A stretch of DNA of 64,000 nt, taken from NCBI GenBank assembly GCA_025449115.1, contig JAHLKC010000089.1, positions 62,001-126,000 of the forward strand, read 5' to 3'. The notes below the pieces were generated by a model. That model did no database searches, had not been told where the DNA came from, and saw nothing but the letters and a program-made list of their open reading frames with translations. Made by a program: the position numbers and the translations under genes. Positions 10,379 to 21,971 of the stretch are shown here, in pieces; positions within the stretch are counted from its first letter, which is position 1, and every line of letters begins with the position of its first letter. The DNA is from Chytridium lagenaria (Eukaryota > Chytridiomycota > Chytridiomycetes > Chytridiales > Chytridiaceae).

Positions 10379-12414
10379 TTTGACAGGACGTTTAGTGGTG
10401 TGGAATATGAGTATTGCGAATGAACTGAACGTCGACACAGAAATGTGTTTCTTTTATGTAAACCACGTCCTCCATAAACCTAAGATCCCTGGAGCTGAAT
10501 TTTAGGCAATATTGTAAAAACTTTCCTATTCAAAGAACAAATAAAATTGCCACCATCAAATTATAGAAGTTTTAGCTTGAATGTCTGAGAATATCATGGC
10601 AGGTAAATCAACCCGTAAACATTAAGAATAAAGAGGAGAGCTCAGGTAGCCTGTTTGATATTACGGCGATCACACGCCCAAAACGAGAAAATATGCGAAA
10701 GATAGGAATAGCCCCAAAACTAAGCCAAAACCAACGGTCATCGTTATAATATGAAGGCTAGATCTAAGGACAGACGGGTTCTCCTAAACTTTTGCTTGTA
10801 AAAAGACATGGATACGGATGTTTATAAAGAATTTGGATTGATATAAATTAAAACTTCTATAATTACGCTTATATGTTCGATAATGTACTTGCTTTATCTT
10901 GACAGACACCCCAAATTTGTAAGCACTTACTAATTTACTCTTTAACGACTGACATCCTGCAAAGGCGCAGTCCCAAGATCTGACCATAATTCCATAATAC
11001 CTAGCCATACAAGGTAGCAGTGTTGATTTAAAATAAATTTACGACCACACCAAAATTCCGCTCACAATAAAGAAATGAAACGTAGTGAAGACAGACGAGA
11101 CCTCAAAACTGAGCTAGTCACTGACGTTAACATTAAACGTTATTCTCTTATTTCACATAATGAAAGCCTTTATTTAAAATTAATGTGCACTTGGTGTACT
11201 CTTGCAACAGCATCGAGACACCCAAAACCTGTTCAACTGCAGCCATATACATAAACCATTCAAGCCACACAAAGTATTCTGGTTTAAACTTTAATTTCAC
11301 GAACTAAAGGGGTGTGGTTTTTTTGCGTCTTTTTGCATGTGGAGTTATAGTCCAAGAAAATAAACCTAACGATTATCATCTACCCACCTATATTTATATA
11401 AATATTTTTGTGCATGATCATTTCACGTCGGATTTAAGGTACACGCACCTGAATAAAAAAAAATATATAAACCGCTGCGTATACAGAAGAGATATAAGTG
11501 ATAATTACCGATGAGGCTTGAATTGAGGCTTGGTCCTCCATATTAGAGCTCAGGTCTGACGGAATCAAGTAGGCACCAGCCCGCGGAATAACTGTCGGCG
11601 TCAACGTTCTAGACCAACGCTGATAATGATAACTGCGAGATTCTCACCAGTCATAGCTGCCACCATCTCATCAACATTTCATTTAAGAATCAACAATACC
11701 ATATCATTTTATGCCGACGTCCCCACCACATCACAATTGTCATCAAGGGATCGTCATGCTCGATGAAGGAAGACGCCGTTATGGAATCCAAGGATGATGC
11801 AATGTTACATCATTTTACGCGGTCATAAGAATATGGATTTTGACAAAGCGCTTGAGCAAAGCAGTGTCGCTAGAACTTGAGACTGTCATCTGAAGCTTTG
11901 GTAGAATGGCATCTGTTGAGTCATTCCACAAGCAAACTGGTGTGATAATAATGGTTGTGCTGGTGCATCGTCATGTTTTTAATTGTTGAGAGGGATCGAA
12001 GAAATAGCTGTCAATATTTTAGTTATGAAGACGAGGGAGGACCATCGACCCATTCCTTCATGAAGTCTAAAAGCTCAACTCCCTCATGTCTTCTTCAAGG
12101 TTTAACCCCTTGCCCTTTTTTTGACGTCTCCTGGCAGCGACCGCAGCGTTTTCTCGCAGGCTCAGTCCAAACGTACAATTTCGGACAAGGTCACGTGACG
12201 TCCTAATAAGGTTGACAGGTCCCGCTGCAAGCACCAGGTCCTAACCGTCAGCCTCCAAAGCTGAAAGTGAATCGAAGCACTGCGGAAGCCGGAGTCATGG
12301 CATGCAAAGATCAATTCCTGGAAGAAGATGGAAGCTGGCGGCGGGCGAATATTGAAAAAAAAAAGAAGAAAAAGTATTAATAAAAGAGAAGCTTGACTAA
12401 TTTCTTTCAAACGC
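10379..12414. other. Two-kilobase stretch without a supported gene
   Basis: AT-rich around 10.5-11.5 kb. I found no gene, tRNA or transposon end in it. The 83-residue frame at 11955 has no support. Confidence 0.4.
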
Positions 12415-12420
12415 TATAAA
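12415..12420 (+). promoter_or_regulatory. TATA box of the Pro/Ala/Tyr-rich gene
   Basis: TATAAA lies in GCTATAAAAG, 65 bp upstream of the ATG at 12485. The leader between them is pyrimidine-rich. Confidence 0.65.
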
Positions 12421-12484
12421 AGCAACCCCCAACGTCTTCACCGTCAGCCTATTTCTCTCACCCAGACTTAACAAATCATCAACA

Positions 12485-12708
12485 ATGCAGTTCCTTAGCT
12501 TCTTCGTCGTCCTCGCCTTCATCGCCTCCGTCTTCGCAAGCGGACCCACTGCTGCCCCCGCGGCCCCTGCTCCCGCATACCACGCTGCGGCCCCCTCGCC
12601 CTCCCCGGCCGCTTACTACCAGGCTCCCCCCCTCCCCCTCCCCCTGCTCCCGTCTACTACGAGGCTCCCGCTCCTTCGCCTTCCCCTGCTGCTTACTACC
12701 GCCGTTAA
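12485..12708 (+). CDS. Small secreted Pro/Ala/Tyr-rich protein
   Basis: The protein starts with a clear signal peptide (MQFLSFFVVLAFIASVFAS). The mature part is a low-complexity chain of APAP, PSPSPAAYY and VYYEAP. The C/CT-rich run around 12625-12650 contains a frame change: after it, the frame that keeps the repeat (APAPSPSPAAYY) ends in Arg-Arg at a TAA at 12706-12708. The other frame runs on to 12736 but loses the repeat. About 74 residues, single exon. Short Tyr/Pro repeats like this are common in fungal cell-wall or matrix proteins; crosslinking through Tyr is possible but not shown. It sits inside the DADEL cluster. Confidence 0.7.
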
Positions 12709-14433
12709 GCGTGTGAGTGCTGTTAGGATGTGGTGATACCGTCAAGACTATTTTGTTTGCAAGACCCGTTTGCGTCAAGATGACTGCCTTTTGTGCTTGA
12801 GATACCTATTTGTTTCTTTCTTTTCTTTATGATGTTGTGTGAGCTGCCCCTTTTTTTTTGGCTGTCAACGCATGCCCTTCTCGTCTTGTTTATTTGCCCC
12901 CTCTCGTCTGCAGCGTTTGCGTGTGGTGAATGAACATGTATGGGATTTGCGGCTCGTTTTTTTAGTTGAATATCAGCGTGCGCAGCTCTACCACCCCTTT
13001 TTTTTTATTGAGCTCCTTTTTGTTTCCTGTAATGATTTCTTCCCGTTTGGTTGATTTTGCTATTTAATTTGACGCATCGTTTGTCAAATAAAATTATTTG
13101 GGCTTTGGACTTGGAACTTTTGTTTGACTTTTTGACTTTGACGTTGACGGGACAGGGGTGCCCTGGTTTGAGTCTGTGGACCGGAGATGGCGTCGGTGAT
13201 GTAAACATGATGCAAGCAACGTACCCACGATGCTTCGAATTGGTTATCGTGGGTCGTCATTGATCATGATCACTAAAGTTGAAGGGCATGCGCAATAATT
13301 AGGTCCCATCTGTGATGACCTTTCCGGCAACGGCAGACGTCCAACGAGATCGTTTCCGGTCGTTGACTGCCTGCGAGCCTGAAACTGCTGAACGGCCATA
13401 CATCACCATAAAGACTCTTGCCTTTAAGTATAATCAAAATTAATCTCCTCGTTCGCAACTATCTCACGTATAAGCGTACTAAATATCCCCATTCTCAATT
13501 AACACGGAAAAAAGTGTTAGGACTATAGCTTTCATTTACATGTATCAACAGGTTTCTCTGGTAATATGGTAAAAGATCACTGGAATGTGCTGTGTTATAG
13601 GTGTTTAGTCCAACAAATGAGGGTGAATGGCTCTCCATGGCTTTGGGTAATTTTAATGCAGTATGAGATTGAAGTGGGGGATACTTATTATGGATGCTCG
13701 TTTACCAAATATGTGCTTTCAATAAACCATGTTGTAAATATCATCGCTGATTAGGTGGTTTAATTACAGGCAACGATGGAGGCGAAGGGACCACGGATGA
13801 CTATATGAATGAGGCCATCGCTCATAAAGCAGCAACTCTCTTTAACTAGATTATTTCCTCAACCACCGTCGACGTAATCTTCCATCCCGGCCCATGTCCA
13901 CCGTCCTTATATTCACAACAGGGTCATACCATTTCTAGCTGTTCGCAAACACGGTATCTAGTCGATATTTTTCAATCTAAAATGCAATGGATGAGAGTTC
14001 TTGGCTGAACTACAAAGCCACACTGTTGTGGTTGCTCGTGCCTTTAAAGGCCGATCGATGCTCTGTCATTGCTATGATTCACTGGTGTCTGCTAAAGTCG
14101 ACGAAGTAATGAATGCACAGGGTGAATATCGGGGCGCATTTAATGGCTGGGTCCTCTTGTTAACGCAGAGGCAAGTTGCGCCGCCGTTCATCTGCTCCTT
14201 CGTCCCTTGACGGCAGAGTCAGACCACAGAGACAGAGATGTGATAAACTAAATGAATTGTCAGTTTGCATAGAACCGAGACAAAAAAATAAGTTTAAAAA
14301 AAGATGCGAATGTGTCTCGCTTGCAATCCAAAATACCTTTTTTATTAAAAACACACTTGCCCGTCTTGGTTTTTATTTTACCCCACACCCATCCATCCAT
14401 CCAGCCATCACACCTCCATCCAATCACTCAAAG
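12709..14433. other. Intergenic, no gene seen
   Basis: About 1.7 kb holding the 3' region of the small Pro/Ala/Tyr gene and the promoter of DADEL-E. Just before the DADEL-E start there is a pyrimidine-rich CATCCATCCATCCA stretch (14388-14403). No other gene recognised. Confidence 0.4.
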
Positions 14434-15561
14434 ATGAAGCTTATCACCATCATCCTCGCTGCTCTCTCCATCTCCATCGCTGCTGTCAATGCGGCCCCCT
14501 TCCTGCCTCGTTGGAGGCTGCGGCTAGGTTGAACGGTTTCTTGGCCAAGAGGGACTTTACGGATGAGTGAGTGCTTGTCTTTCTTGTGTGTGTTGTGCTT
14601 GGGTGTTTGGGAGGTTGCTATTGTAATATTTCATGGTCATGGAGGAAGGAGGATGGGGTGTCGCGATGGGTATCTGGAGACGGGATGCACACCGACTTTG
14701 AAGGAGAAGCGGAGAGAATGATAACAGGACAGACTCTTGCTATATCCTCAAATCGCGTAAAAGATGGCAAAACATGAAACTCACTCATGATTAAACAGAC
14801 TTTCTGCCGACGAGTACGAGACTGACGACCTCACCTACGACGAAGCCGCTGCCGATGAATTCGTTGGCGACGAGTTCACCGCCGATGAACTCGCTGACGA
14901 CGACTTTGCCGCTGACGAGCTCTCTGCCGACGAGTTTGAATCTGACGACCTCACCGCCGACGAGGTTGATGCTGATGAGTTTGAAGCTGACGAATTCGCC
15001 GCTGACGAATTCGCTGCTGATGAGCTTGAATCTGATGACCTCACTACTGACGAGGCCTCTGCCGAGGAATTCGACACCGACTCCCTCGCCTATGACGGTG
15101 TCTCTCCCAACTTTATCGCCGGTGAGCCCCTTGAGGCTGATGAGGCCGATGTTTCTGAGGTTCAGAGCCGTGGAGCCGCTTTCGCTTCCAGCGAGATTGA
15201 CGCTGATGAGCTTGAGAGCGGTGAACTTGAGGCCGACGAGGCTGACGTTGACGAGCTCGACGCTAACGAGATTGACGCTGACGAGCTTGATGCTGATGAG
15301 GCCGATGTTGACGAGTTGGACGCGGATGAGATGGATGCCGATGAGTTGGACACGGACGAGGCCGACGCTGAGGACCTTGATGCTGATGAATTGGATGTAG
15401 ATGAGTTGGATGCTGATGAGGCCGACGCGGAGGACCTTGATGCTGACGAAATTGAGGCGGACCCTTTCGCAGAGGAGGAGCTTGAGGCTGAGGGTGTTGA
15501 GAGTGCGGAGGTGCAACCTGAGGCCATCCAGGCTGAGGCTCACAACCACCACAACCACTAA
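14434..15561 (+). CDS. DADEL-E: secreted acidic repeat protein with His-rich end
   Basis: Exon 1 (14434-14566) encodes a signal peptide MKLITIILAALSISIAAVNA and a propeptide ending in FLAKRDF, a Kex2-like site. It lacks one base near 14503, since the length is 133 where 134 would give the phase-2 join. A 232-bp intron (14567-14798) follows. Exon 2 (14799-15561) is uninterrupted: about 250 residues of pentads in three flavours, ADEF, ADEL and DADEADV, with occasional Gly and a central GEPLEADEAD. It ends with AEAHNHHNH before TAA. It is strongly acidic with very few basic residues. This is the best-preserved long member of the family. Secretion is well supported; function is unknown. Confidence 0.82.
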
Positions 15562-16454
15562 GCAATGAACATTTTTGGGAAACATGCGGTTGGGATGGGG
15601 AGTGTTAGTTTGATCCTTTAGATTGGTACAAGGATTATTTTGTTACTTTGCTTGTACGGGATTGTTCTGCTTTAATCCTACTCCTTTGCCTCTTTGCGTC
15701 GCATGTTTTTGTTTCCTTTTTGAATGTCTCGTTGCTTTTTCTAGGTCACCCCTTTCACCTAATACTCCCATTGCATTCCACTTACCCTCTTCTCTTGTCG
15801 CGATCCTCTACATCTGTGTGAACTTGTCGTGTCGCCCTATCTTTCCAATGTTTTTTTTATTGACCACTGTGTTTTTGTTTTTTTTCCTTTCCATCTCTCT
15901 TGTATGTATACGCGTTTATTCTTAGAATGTGAGGAATAGAGTTTCTAATCTTTCACGCCATTTAAAGCATAATCTTTATTATTTTTTGTCTGCGGTTCTC
16001 TACGATAAAAATATGTTCTAATGCTATAACTGTCTCATCTGAAGATGGAGCACTTTTGATCAACCCAAACATATTTACTTAATCAGCCTTCATAAAACTC
16101 TGATGTAAAATATTACCAAAACGAAATGAGGTCCTTACCACACCTTCCTCCTCCTCATTCATCATGGCCATCGTAATGCAATCTTGGCCACGTCCAGCCC
16201 ATCAATTGAAAATAAAAGGTTTGTTGCCCTTTGGATGGTGTACTTTGCCCTGTTTGTCTCTCCTGCGAAAAAAAGCATCAGACTTTTCAGAGACACATTT
16301 TTTTTCGTAAAAGACAACTTTCCATAAATCACACCTCCCAACTTGAGTGCCTCAGCCAGACAAAAATCTTCATTTTCTCATTCCAACTAGCCCGTTGTCC
16401 GTCGTCCTCGTCGCTCCGTCTCATCCCAACACATACACTTTTTAACATTCAACA
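15562..16454. other. Intergenic between DADEL-E and DADEL-F
   Basis: No gene seen. T-rich stretches at 15840-15890 may contain the DADEL-E polyadenylation region. No clear TATA box precedes DADEL-F. Confidence 0.4.
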
Positions 16455-17221
16455 ATGAGAATCTCTGCTATTCTTGCTTTCTGCGCTCTCTTTGTCAGCG
16501 TTGCTGTTGCAAGCAACGTTGAGGGTGTTGCTGCCCCCGCTCTTGCCAAGAGGGAGGAGGTTGAGGCGTAAGTTTGCTTTCTATCTACTTGCATTCGTCA
16601 TTCTGTCATTTTCATCTCCATCTTTATCTGCTTGCTCTTATCGGTTCCTGGGTGAACAAATGCGCACAGCTCTGTCTCCCTTAAAGCCATATAGACACAA
16701 AATACTAACCCTCTTTTTCTCATGACAGTGTCGCCGCCGACTCTTTCGACGTCTCCGAGGCTGCCGCCGTCGACGCCCTTGCCTCGGACGACTTTGAATC
16801 CGAAGAAGCCACCGCCGACGAGCTCGACACTGACGAAGCCACAGCCGATGAGCTCGACATGGACGAACTTGACGCTGACGAACTTGACGCTGACGAACTC
16901 GACGTTGACGAGCTCGTTGACCTTGATGCTCGTTCCGTTGACGAGCTTGATGCCGATGAGGTTGACGCTGATGAGTTTGACGTTGACGAGGTTGACGCTG
17001 ATGAACTTGAGGAGGATTCTTTGGATGCGGATGAACTTGAGGAGGATGAGCTTGAGGGTGATGAACTTGAGAGCGAGGAGTTTGACGCTGATGAGGCTGA
17101 TGCCGATGAGGTTGACGCTGAGGAGGTTGACGCTGAGGAGGCCCAACCTGCGGAGGCTCAACCCGAAGAGGCCGTCGCTGAGGAGGTTGAGCCCCAGGAG
17201 GCCGTTGCTGACGAACAGTAA
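16455..17221 (+). CDS. DADEL-F: secreted acidic repeat protein, Glu/Gln/Pro tail
   Basis: Intact: exon 1 16455-16567 (113 nt), phase-2 intron 16568-16728 with ACTAAC before its CATGACAG end, exon 2 16729-17221; 201 residues. The leader is MRISAILAFCALFVSVAVAS followed by a propeptide with ALAKREE (Kex2-like). The mature protein opens with SFDVSEAAAVDAL, continues with D-[AV]-D-E-[LV] pentads and ELEEDEL stretches, and ends in AEEAQPAEAQPEEA repeats. The last member of the cluster, in the same orientation as DADEL-E. It is the most Glu-rich of the six. There is no known domain; it is very likely disordered. Confidence 0.87.
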
Positions 17222-17629
17222 ATCCCCTTCCTCACTCCCTTTCCCTCTGACACGCATCTCCTCCCTAATCAACTTCATTCGCACAATCATGCCCTTTCAC
17301 CATCCTCTCTTCTTGATATGAGCCTTGGTTTACTCTACAAAACCTCAAAACCGCCCTTTTTGTATGTAAAAGGTGGCCTCCCGCTTTCACCACACAACTC
17401 TCCATCATCTCTTCGTAAAAACTGATGTTCTTTTCATGTTCTTTCTTTTTTTCCTATGGGCTGTTGTCGCCTATATGCTTATAGCGGACTCTTCACTGTG
17501 CTGTCCTTTATCGTTTTTTACCTTGTTGATCTGGAATAATACACTTTTTGATATTTACAATGAAATACGATGCCGTCCTGTCCCAGGTGTCCCAAGTCCA
17601 GGTACTTGACGCTGCACACAATGGATATC
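17222..17629. other. Intergenic, no gene seen
   Basis: 3' region of DADEL-F. Nothing else recognised. Confidence 0.4.
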
Positions 17630-18064
17630 TCATACGCCCATGGCTGCAATTGCAACAAGACAAATTTTGCATGACAAGATGAGAAGGTCAGAAAGAAGGA
17701 AGACATCGACATCCACGACGCCGACCTCCAAGCCCAAGCCAAAGTCAAGAAGACCGTCAAACCGTCCGAATCCAATAATACTGTCAATCCATCCACACGA
17801 CCTACCGATGTGACAGCAGCTCCATCCCGAAAACCCGCTTAACGCACATCACCGACCAAGAAATGAGGTGCGCCGGGTGATCAAGGTGGGAAGAAGAAGA
17901 AGGGGAAGAAGGATGAAGGGGATGAGGTGATGTCGGATGTGACGGATGAGGAGACGGCTGGACCGACTGCTGTGGTGCATTTTACGGTGGAGGAGTGGAA
18001 TAAGAAGGTTGTGGAGATGGAGAAGAAGAAGGCGGAGGGGGAGGGGGTGCGTGGAGCATATTAA
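17630..18064 (+). other. Possible remnant of a Lys/Glu-rich coding region
   Basis: Two charged frames lie here. One, about 17681-17840, reads VRKKEDIDIHDADLQAQAKV and continues to a stop. The other, about 17878-18064, reads GGKKKKGKKDEGDEV and later FTVEEWNKKVVEMEKKKAEG. Together they look like parts of one Lys/Glu-rich, possibly coiled-coil protein, but I see neither a start nor a splice pattern that joins them. I do not recognise a family. Confidence 0.25.
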
Positions 18065-18208
18065 TCATGAAAAGAGGTCAAGTGTACGGATTTTATTTGG
18101 CATGTGTATATATTTAATGAAATGCGTTGGAGTTTTATTTACAGTCTTTGTATTGTTTGGGATCTTATAATTTAATTTTGTTCGATGCACTTACTAGGCT
18201 TTAACACC

Positions 18209-18914
18209 CTACCACCACCATTTCACGACATTCTTCTGAAACATATTCTCGTCACTCCCAAGACTCTTTCCATCTTCCGATACATTTTTCCTCAAAGCCT
18301 TTCCGAAACTCTGCGACACCCACGAACGACCGTTCCCGCTCCACCTCTCGTCCCAAAATTCACGCACCATGTTTATGATATATTGACTGTGCTCAGTTTC
18401 AAGACGGATTTTATCTTTCGAAACATGTGATACTCGCGATGCATCGAGATTCGCGGTACACCGGCTTTCCAATGTAGTCCCTCGACCATTGGCAGATGAA
18501 CGAACGAGCGTGATAGACGAACCTTGACATGATGCGCGGAAACAATTGACGTGGTTTTCAGAATCCCTAGGATGCAACGCGTTCAAAAGGTCCTGGACGG
18601 TGACATCGCCGTTTGTAGATGATCGATGAAGGAGTGTATCCGATGAAACGGTTGATGCGCGGGCGATGGATGTTTTGCGTGGTTGGATGGAGTCGAGGAG
18701 GGTTTTGAGGGGGATGGTTGTGTTGGTGGTTGTGTGGGTGAGTGCGGAGACTTGGGAATGGCGATGAGAGGTGCTTGTGGTGGATCGGGGTTGGAACGTG
18801 TCGAGAACTTCTTTGACTGTGATGGATTCCCTTGTTTCGGTTGGTGAAGGATGGATGATGGATGGTTTAGTCACGAGGAGTTGGGGGACCTCGAGTTGAT
18901 GGGTGGAAGTATGA
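18209..18914 (-). CDS. Unknown protein with three LLDxxQPR-type repeats, 5' end uncertain
   Basis: A 220-residue minus-strand frame with three spaced copies of one motif: ITVKEVLDTFQPRST, IPLKTLLDSIQPRKTS and VTVQDLLNALHPRDSE. Pattern: [IV]-x-[VL]-[KQ]-x-[VL]-L-[DN]-x-[FIL]-[QH]-P-R. These resemble short amphipathic helices capped by Pro-Arg. The C-terminal part (YIINMVREFWDERW, and a WWW end) is aromatic. No ATG opens the frame. It stays open upstream to a TAG at about 18912-18914 within CTACCTCATAG, which would serve as an intron acceptor, so a 5' exon probably lies beyond 18935. I found no convincing one. Family not recognised. Confidence 0.5.
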
Positions 18915-18935
18915 GGCTATGAGGTAGGTGAGTGA

Positions 18936-20008
18936 TGCAGAGGTTTAAAGGGGGAACCTTACACTTGGAGTGCGCGAAGCATTGTGAGGTCGCTTCGTGG
19001 TCTCCAGGGGTACAAACTATGAAACTGTTAAGCATATTTTGTGACTTTATTAAAGAGTTTCTTTACCTCTATACCCTTTCTAACGATTATGTCTGGCACG
19101 TTACCTTCTTCTTCAACCTTTGCACGCATCCTCACCATCTAAAAAAACTCATCAACGGTATGCACAAAAAGAATTTCAACTGCACCTGCGTCGCTTTCCT
19201 GAACCCCGCATCGACTTTCTTATACATTTTCTTCAGCCCCTTCCTCAACCGCTTTATCAAAGATCAGTACAGTCAAATTGGTGGCTTTACCTGCTGTGGG
19301 GTTGGTGTGGTGTTGGAGAGATGGAACATGGACTCGGTGGAGAGCATGGCTTCTTGAGTTGGGGTGGGCTTTATGATGAATGAAATTTGGAGAAGGAAGG
19401 ATCGACGCGTAAATTCTTTGTTTGAAAAGGGCGTGATTGAGATGTGTGGGATTGACAAAGGAAAATGTTGAGAGGTTAAACACGTGCACATCTATATGAA
19501 AAGTTGAGAAAAGGAAGAAGCAAGAGTGAATTTAGTGAGGTTGACAGTTTCAATTTTCTCCGTATGCGTTTATTCTATATATGATTTTGGGCTGTTTCCA
19601 AAAATATCAATAATTGCATAATGAATATAGATTATAAACGGTGAACCAACTTCTTTACTATACACCACTTGAGTGAATTTCTTGATAAGTTCATTCAGTA
19701 ATTTGATTTTAACGTTAAACACAATAATCAAAGACTAAAGCTTCATCATGGAAAAAAACAACATATCCACAACCACAATGTTTATTTAATTGCTGTTCGT
19801 ATCTTCTTTTTTGCTCACCCTGATATACAGCCATGTCCTCAACTTACCCTGTTCCATAGGAACGAGTCACCTTGTTTTAATCAGGGCACTTCTAAACAAG
19901 TGCCCAGTCCCATCATATCAACGCAGTTTAATTAGGCAAAAGGCCCAGTCCATCATCCACTATAAGTGCATTGCTCACTGCCCGTAAAAACGAAAAAGTC
20001 AGACCACC
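18936..20008. other. Intergenic, no gene seen
   Basis: May contain the missing 5' exon of the minus-strand gene at 18209-18914 and the promoter of the gene at 20009. The 19500-19800 part is AT-rich. Nothing else supported. Confidence 0.35.
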
Positions 20009-20728
20009 ATGCCCTCCCTCAAAACCATCACCACCGCAGCGTTCATCGCTCTTACAGGTGCCACATCCATTTACGCACAATCGGAGACGACAGTAGACCT
20101 CGATGTTTTCTCGTCTCTCTTATCCTCCATCGCCGTCCCCGAGGACCTTCCCACCGCCGCCCAAGACATTGTCACGGACGCAACCTCCGTTGAGAGCATC
20201 CCAACTTTCACCCAACCCAACATCCCGACCTTCACTAGACCCATTTTTACCGTTCGCACTTTCACTCTACCAACAGCCGCCCCAATTACAACACCCGTAA
20301 GCCCCGTCCCGCAATGCTCAGATCCCAAGACCCTCACCTGCGCCAAAGCTGTAGTCGGAGAAGCTCTGGTAATGATTCTTCTTCCTCCCATACTGTATCA
20401 TCTCAAACATTAACGATTTTCACACCAGGCCCTCCCACCAGCCTGTATCGACGAGATCCAACGTTTCAATCTCAACAGAACGTCAAGTTCTTCCAGCCAA
20501 CCCGGTCTTCCTTTCACGTTATCGGCGAATTCCACTTCCAACATCCCGCAGTGTGTTTGCCCCCTTTTAGTCAACTTTACTAATTGCATCAACCCGGTGT
20601 GTCCTGCATCTGTAACTGAATTTCGAAAGATGATACCAAAATGCTTCCCCACTTCCGAGGGTGTCAAAGTGCATGCTTTTGGTGTTTTGGGTGTTGTCGT
20701 GGGTGTGATGGCCTGGATGATGATGTAA
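20009..20728 (+). CDS. GPI-anchored eight-cysteine surface protein, paralog 1
   Basis: Intact: exon 1 20009-20368, phase-0 intron 20369-20428, exon 2 20429-20728; 219 residues. The signal peptide starts MPSLKTITTAAFIALTGATS. A Thr/Pro linker has repeated PTFTRP and PTFTQP units, then an eight-Cys domain. The Cys order is C-x7-C (CSDPKTLTC), C (PPACIDE), C-x-C (QCVC), C (TNC), C (PVC), C (PKC). The end is hydrophobic (FGVLGVVVGVMAWMMM) with no basic residue after it, which fits GPI attachment. The CxC spacing is reminiscent of CFEM or lipid-transfer folds, but the pattern does not match CFEM cleanly. The intron separates Cys 2 from Cys 3. Forms a tandem pair with the gene at 21293. Confidence 0.85.
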
Positions 20729-21292
20729 AATATTCCACTTTCCAAGTTATGTTTTCACTCTTTCCAAGTTGTGTTTTCACTCTTTCCAATAATAATTCAC
20801 TGTAATCAAAATGGGGATCTATCTTTTCACTTTCAAGTATTTTTTTAGCTCATTTGTGAACAATATTTACTTTTTACTGCGTTCAAGCTGTTTTTAGAGA
20901 ATAAAAACACACAGAAATATTCCGTTATTTTTTATTCCCTTTATTTATTTCTTAACGGCCCGTATTAGATTTCCCATACAGATATAGAGATATTAAATCG
21001 TGATTATCGCATACGTCTGTTCTTTTACTTGTTTCTATCGCGTCTCCAACTTGGCCGCCCGCGTCGCAGGAGGTCGTGCATTTATCTCACTTTACGTGTT
21101 TTACAATTTTGCCCCTTCAGTATCATCACCAAATATAGTCATGCCTGTGACCATACACAACATGTCATGCATGCCCAGTCCGTCCATAAAAAAAAGTACA
21201 AACTTTAAAATTTTCATTTTTTTGGAAACACTTAAAAAAGTAAACCTCCAACAGACCCTTCAGCAAAGAAAAAAAAAGTCTGATCTACAACG
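20729..21292. other. Intergenic between the two eight-cysteine genes
   Basis: AT-rich spacer. A short duplicated segment (TTTCCAAGTT[AG]TGTTTTCACTC) occurs at about 20742-20780. No gene. Confidence 0.4.
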
Positions 21293-21971
21293 ATGCCCTC
21301 CCTCACTACTCTGATCACCGCAGCATTCATTGCTATTAACGGCGCCGCATCCGTTTCTGCTCAACAAGAGACAGTCGATATCAACATCCTCTCCTCCCTC
21401 CTGTCTTCCATCTCTGTCCCCACCGGCATTCCTACTGCCGTCCAAGACATTGCCACCAATACCATCAGCGTCCCAACCTTCACTAGACCTGCTGTCACCG
21501 GCATCCCTACATTCACCAGTCCAGTGGCCGTCCCAACCCCCGCCAGTCCTATTACACAATGCTCTGACCCCAAGGGCCTAACCTGCGCCGTCGCCTTGAT
21601 GGCAGAAAGCCAGGTACACACTCTTGTTTTTCAATTATAAAACCACTAACATCATATCCCACCAGGCTCTCCCACAACCCTGCGTGGAAGAACTAAACCG
21701 CCTCGCTCCAACCACTACCACAGCATCAAGTTCTTTTATGCAACCCGGTCTCTCTGCCCCTTTTAGCGGTAACTCCACCATCAACCTCCCACAATGCGTT
21801 TGCCCTATTTTCGTCAACTTTGCAAACTGCATCAGCCCAGTGTGCTCTGCATCTGCGAATGATATCAAGAAAACCATCCCAAATTGTTTCCCAAAATCTG
21901 ATGGGGTCAGGGTGAATGCGTTTGGTGCCTTGAGTCTTGTTGCGGGTGTGGTGGCTATGGTGATGATGTAG
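21293..21971 (+). CDS. GPI-anchored eight-cysteine surface protein, paralog 2
   Basis: Intact: exon 1 21293-21613, phase-0 intron 21614-21665, exon 2 21666-21971; 208 residues. The same plan as its upstream neighbour: signal peptide MPSLTTLITAAFIAINGAAS, a short Thr/Pro linker with PTFTRP and PTFTSP, CSDPKGLTC, the intron, LPQPCVEEL, then QCVC, ANC, PVC and PNC. It ends in a hydrophobic tail (LSLVAGVVAMVMM) fit for a GPI anchor. A clear tandem duplicate with a diverged Ser/Thr linker. Likely a cell-wall or membrane surface protein; the ligand is unknown. Confidence 0.86.

Noticed and set aside
4239..17221. Assignment of the DADEL proteins to the pentapeptide-repeat (PF00805) family
   Set aside because: That family has A-[DN]-L-x-x, with Ala two residues before the central Leu. 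Here the order is A-D-E-L-D, with Ala three before Leu, and octads and decads intrude. The register does not fit the right-handed beta helix.
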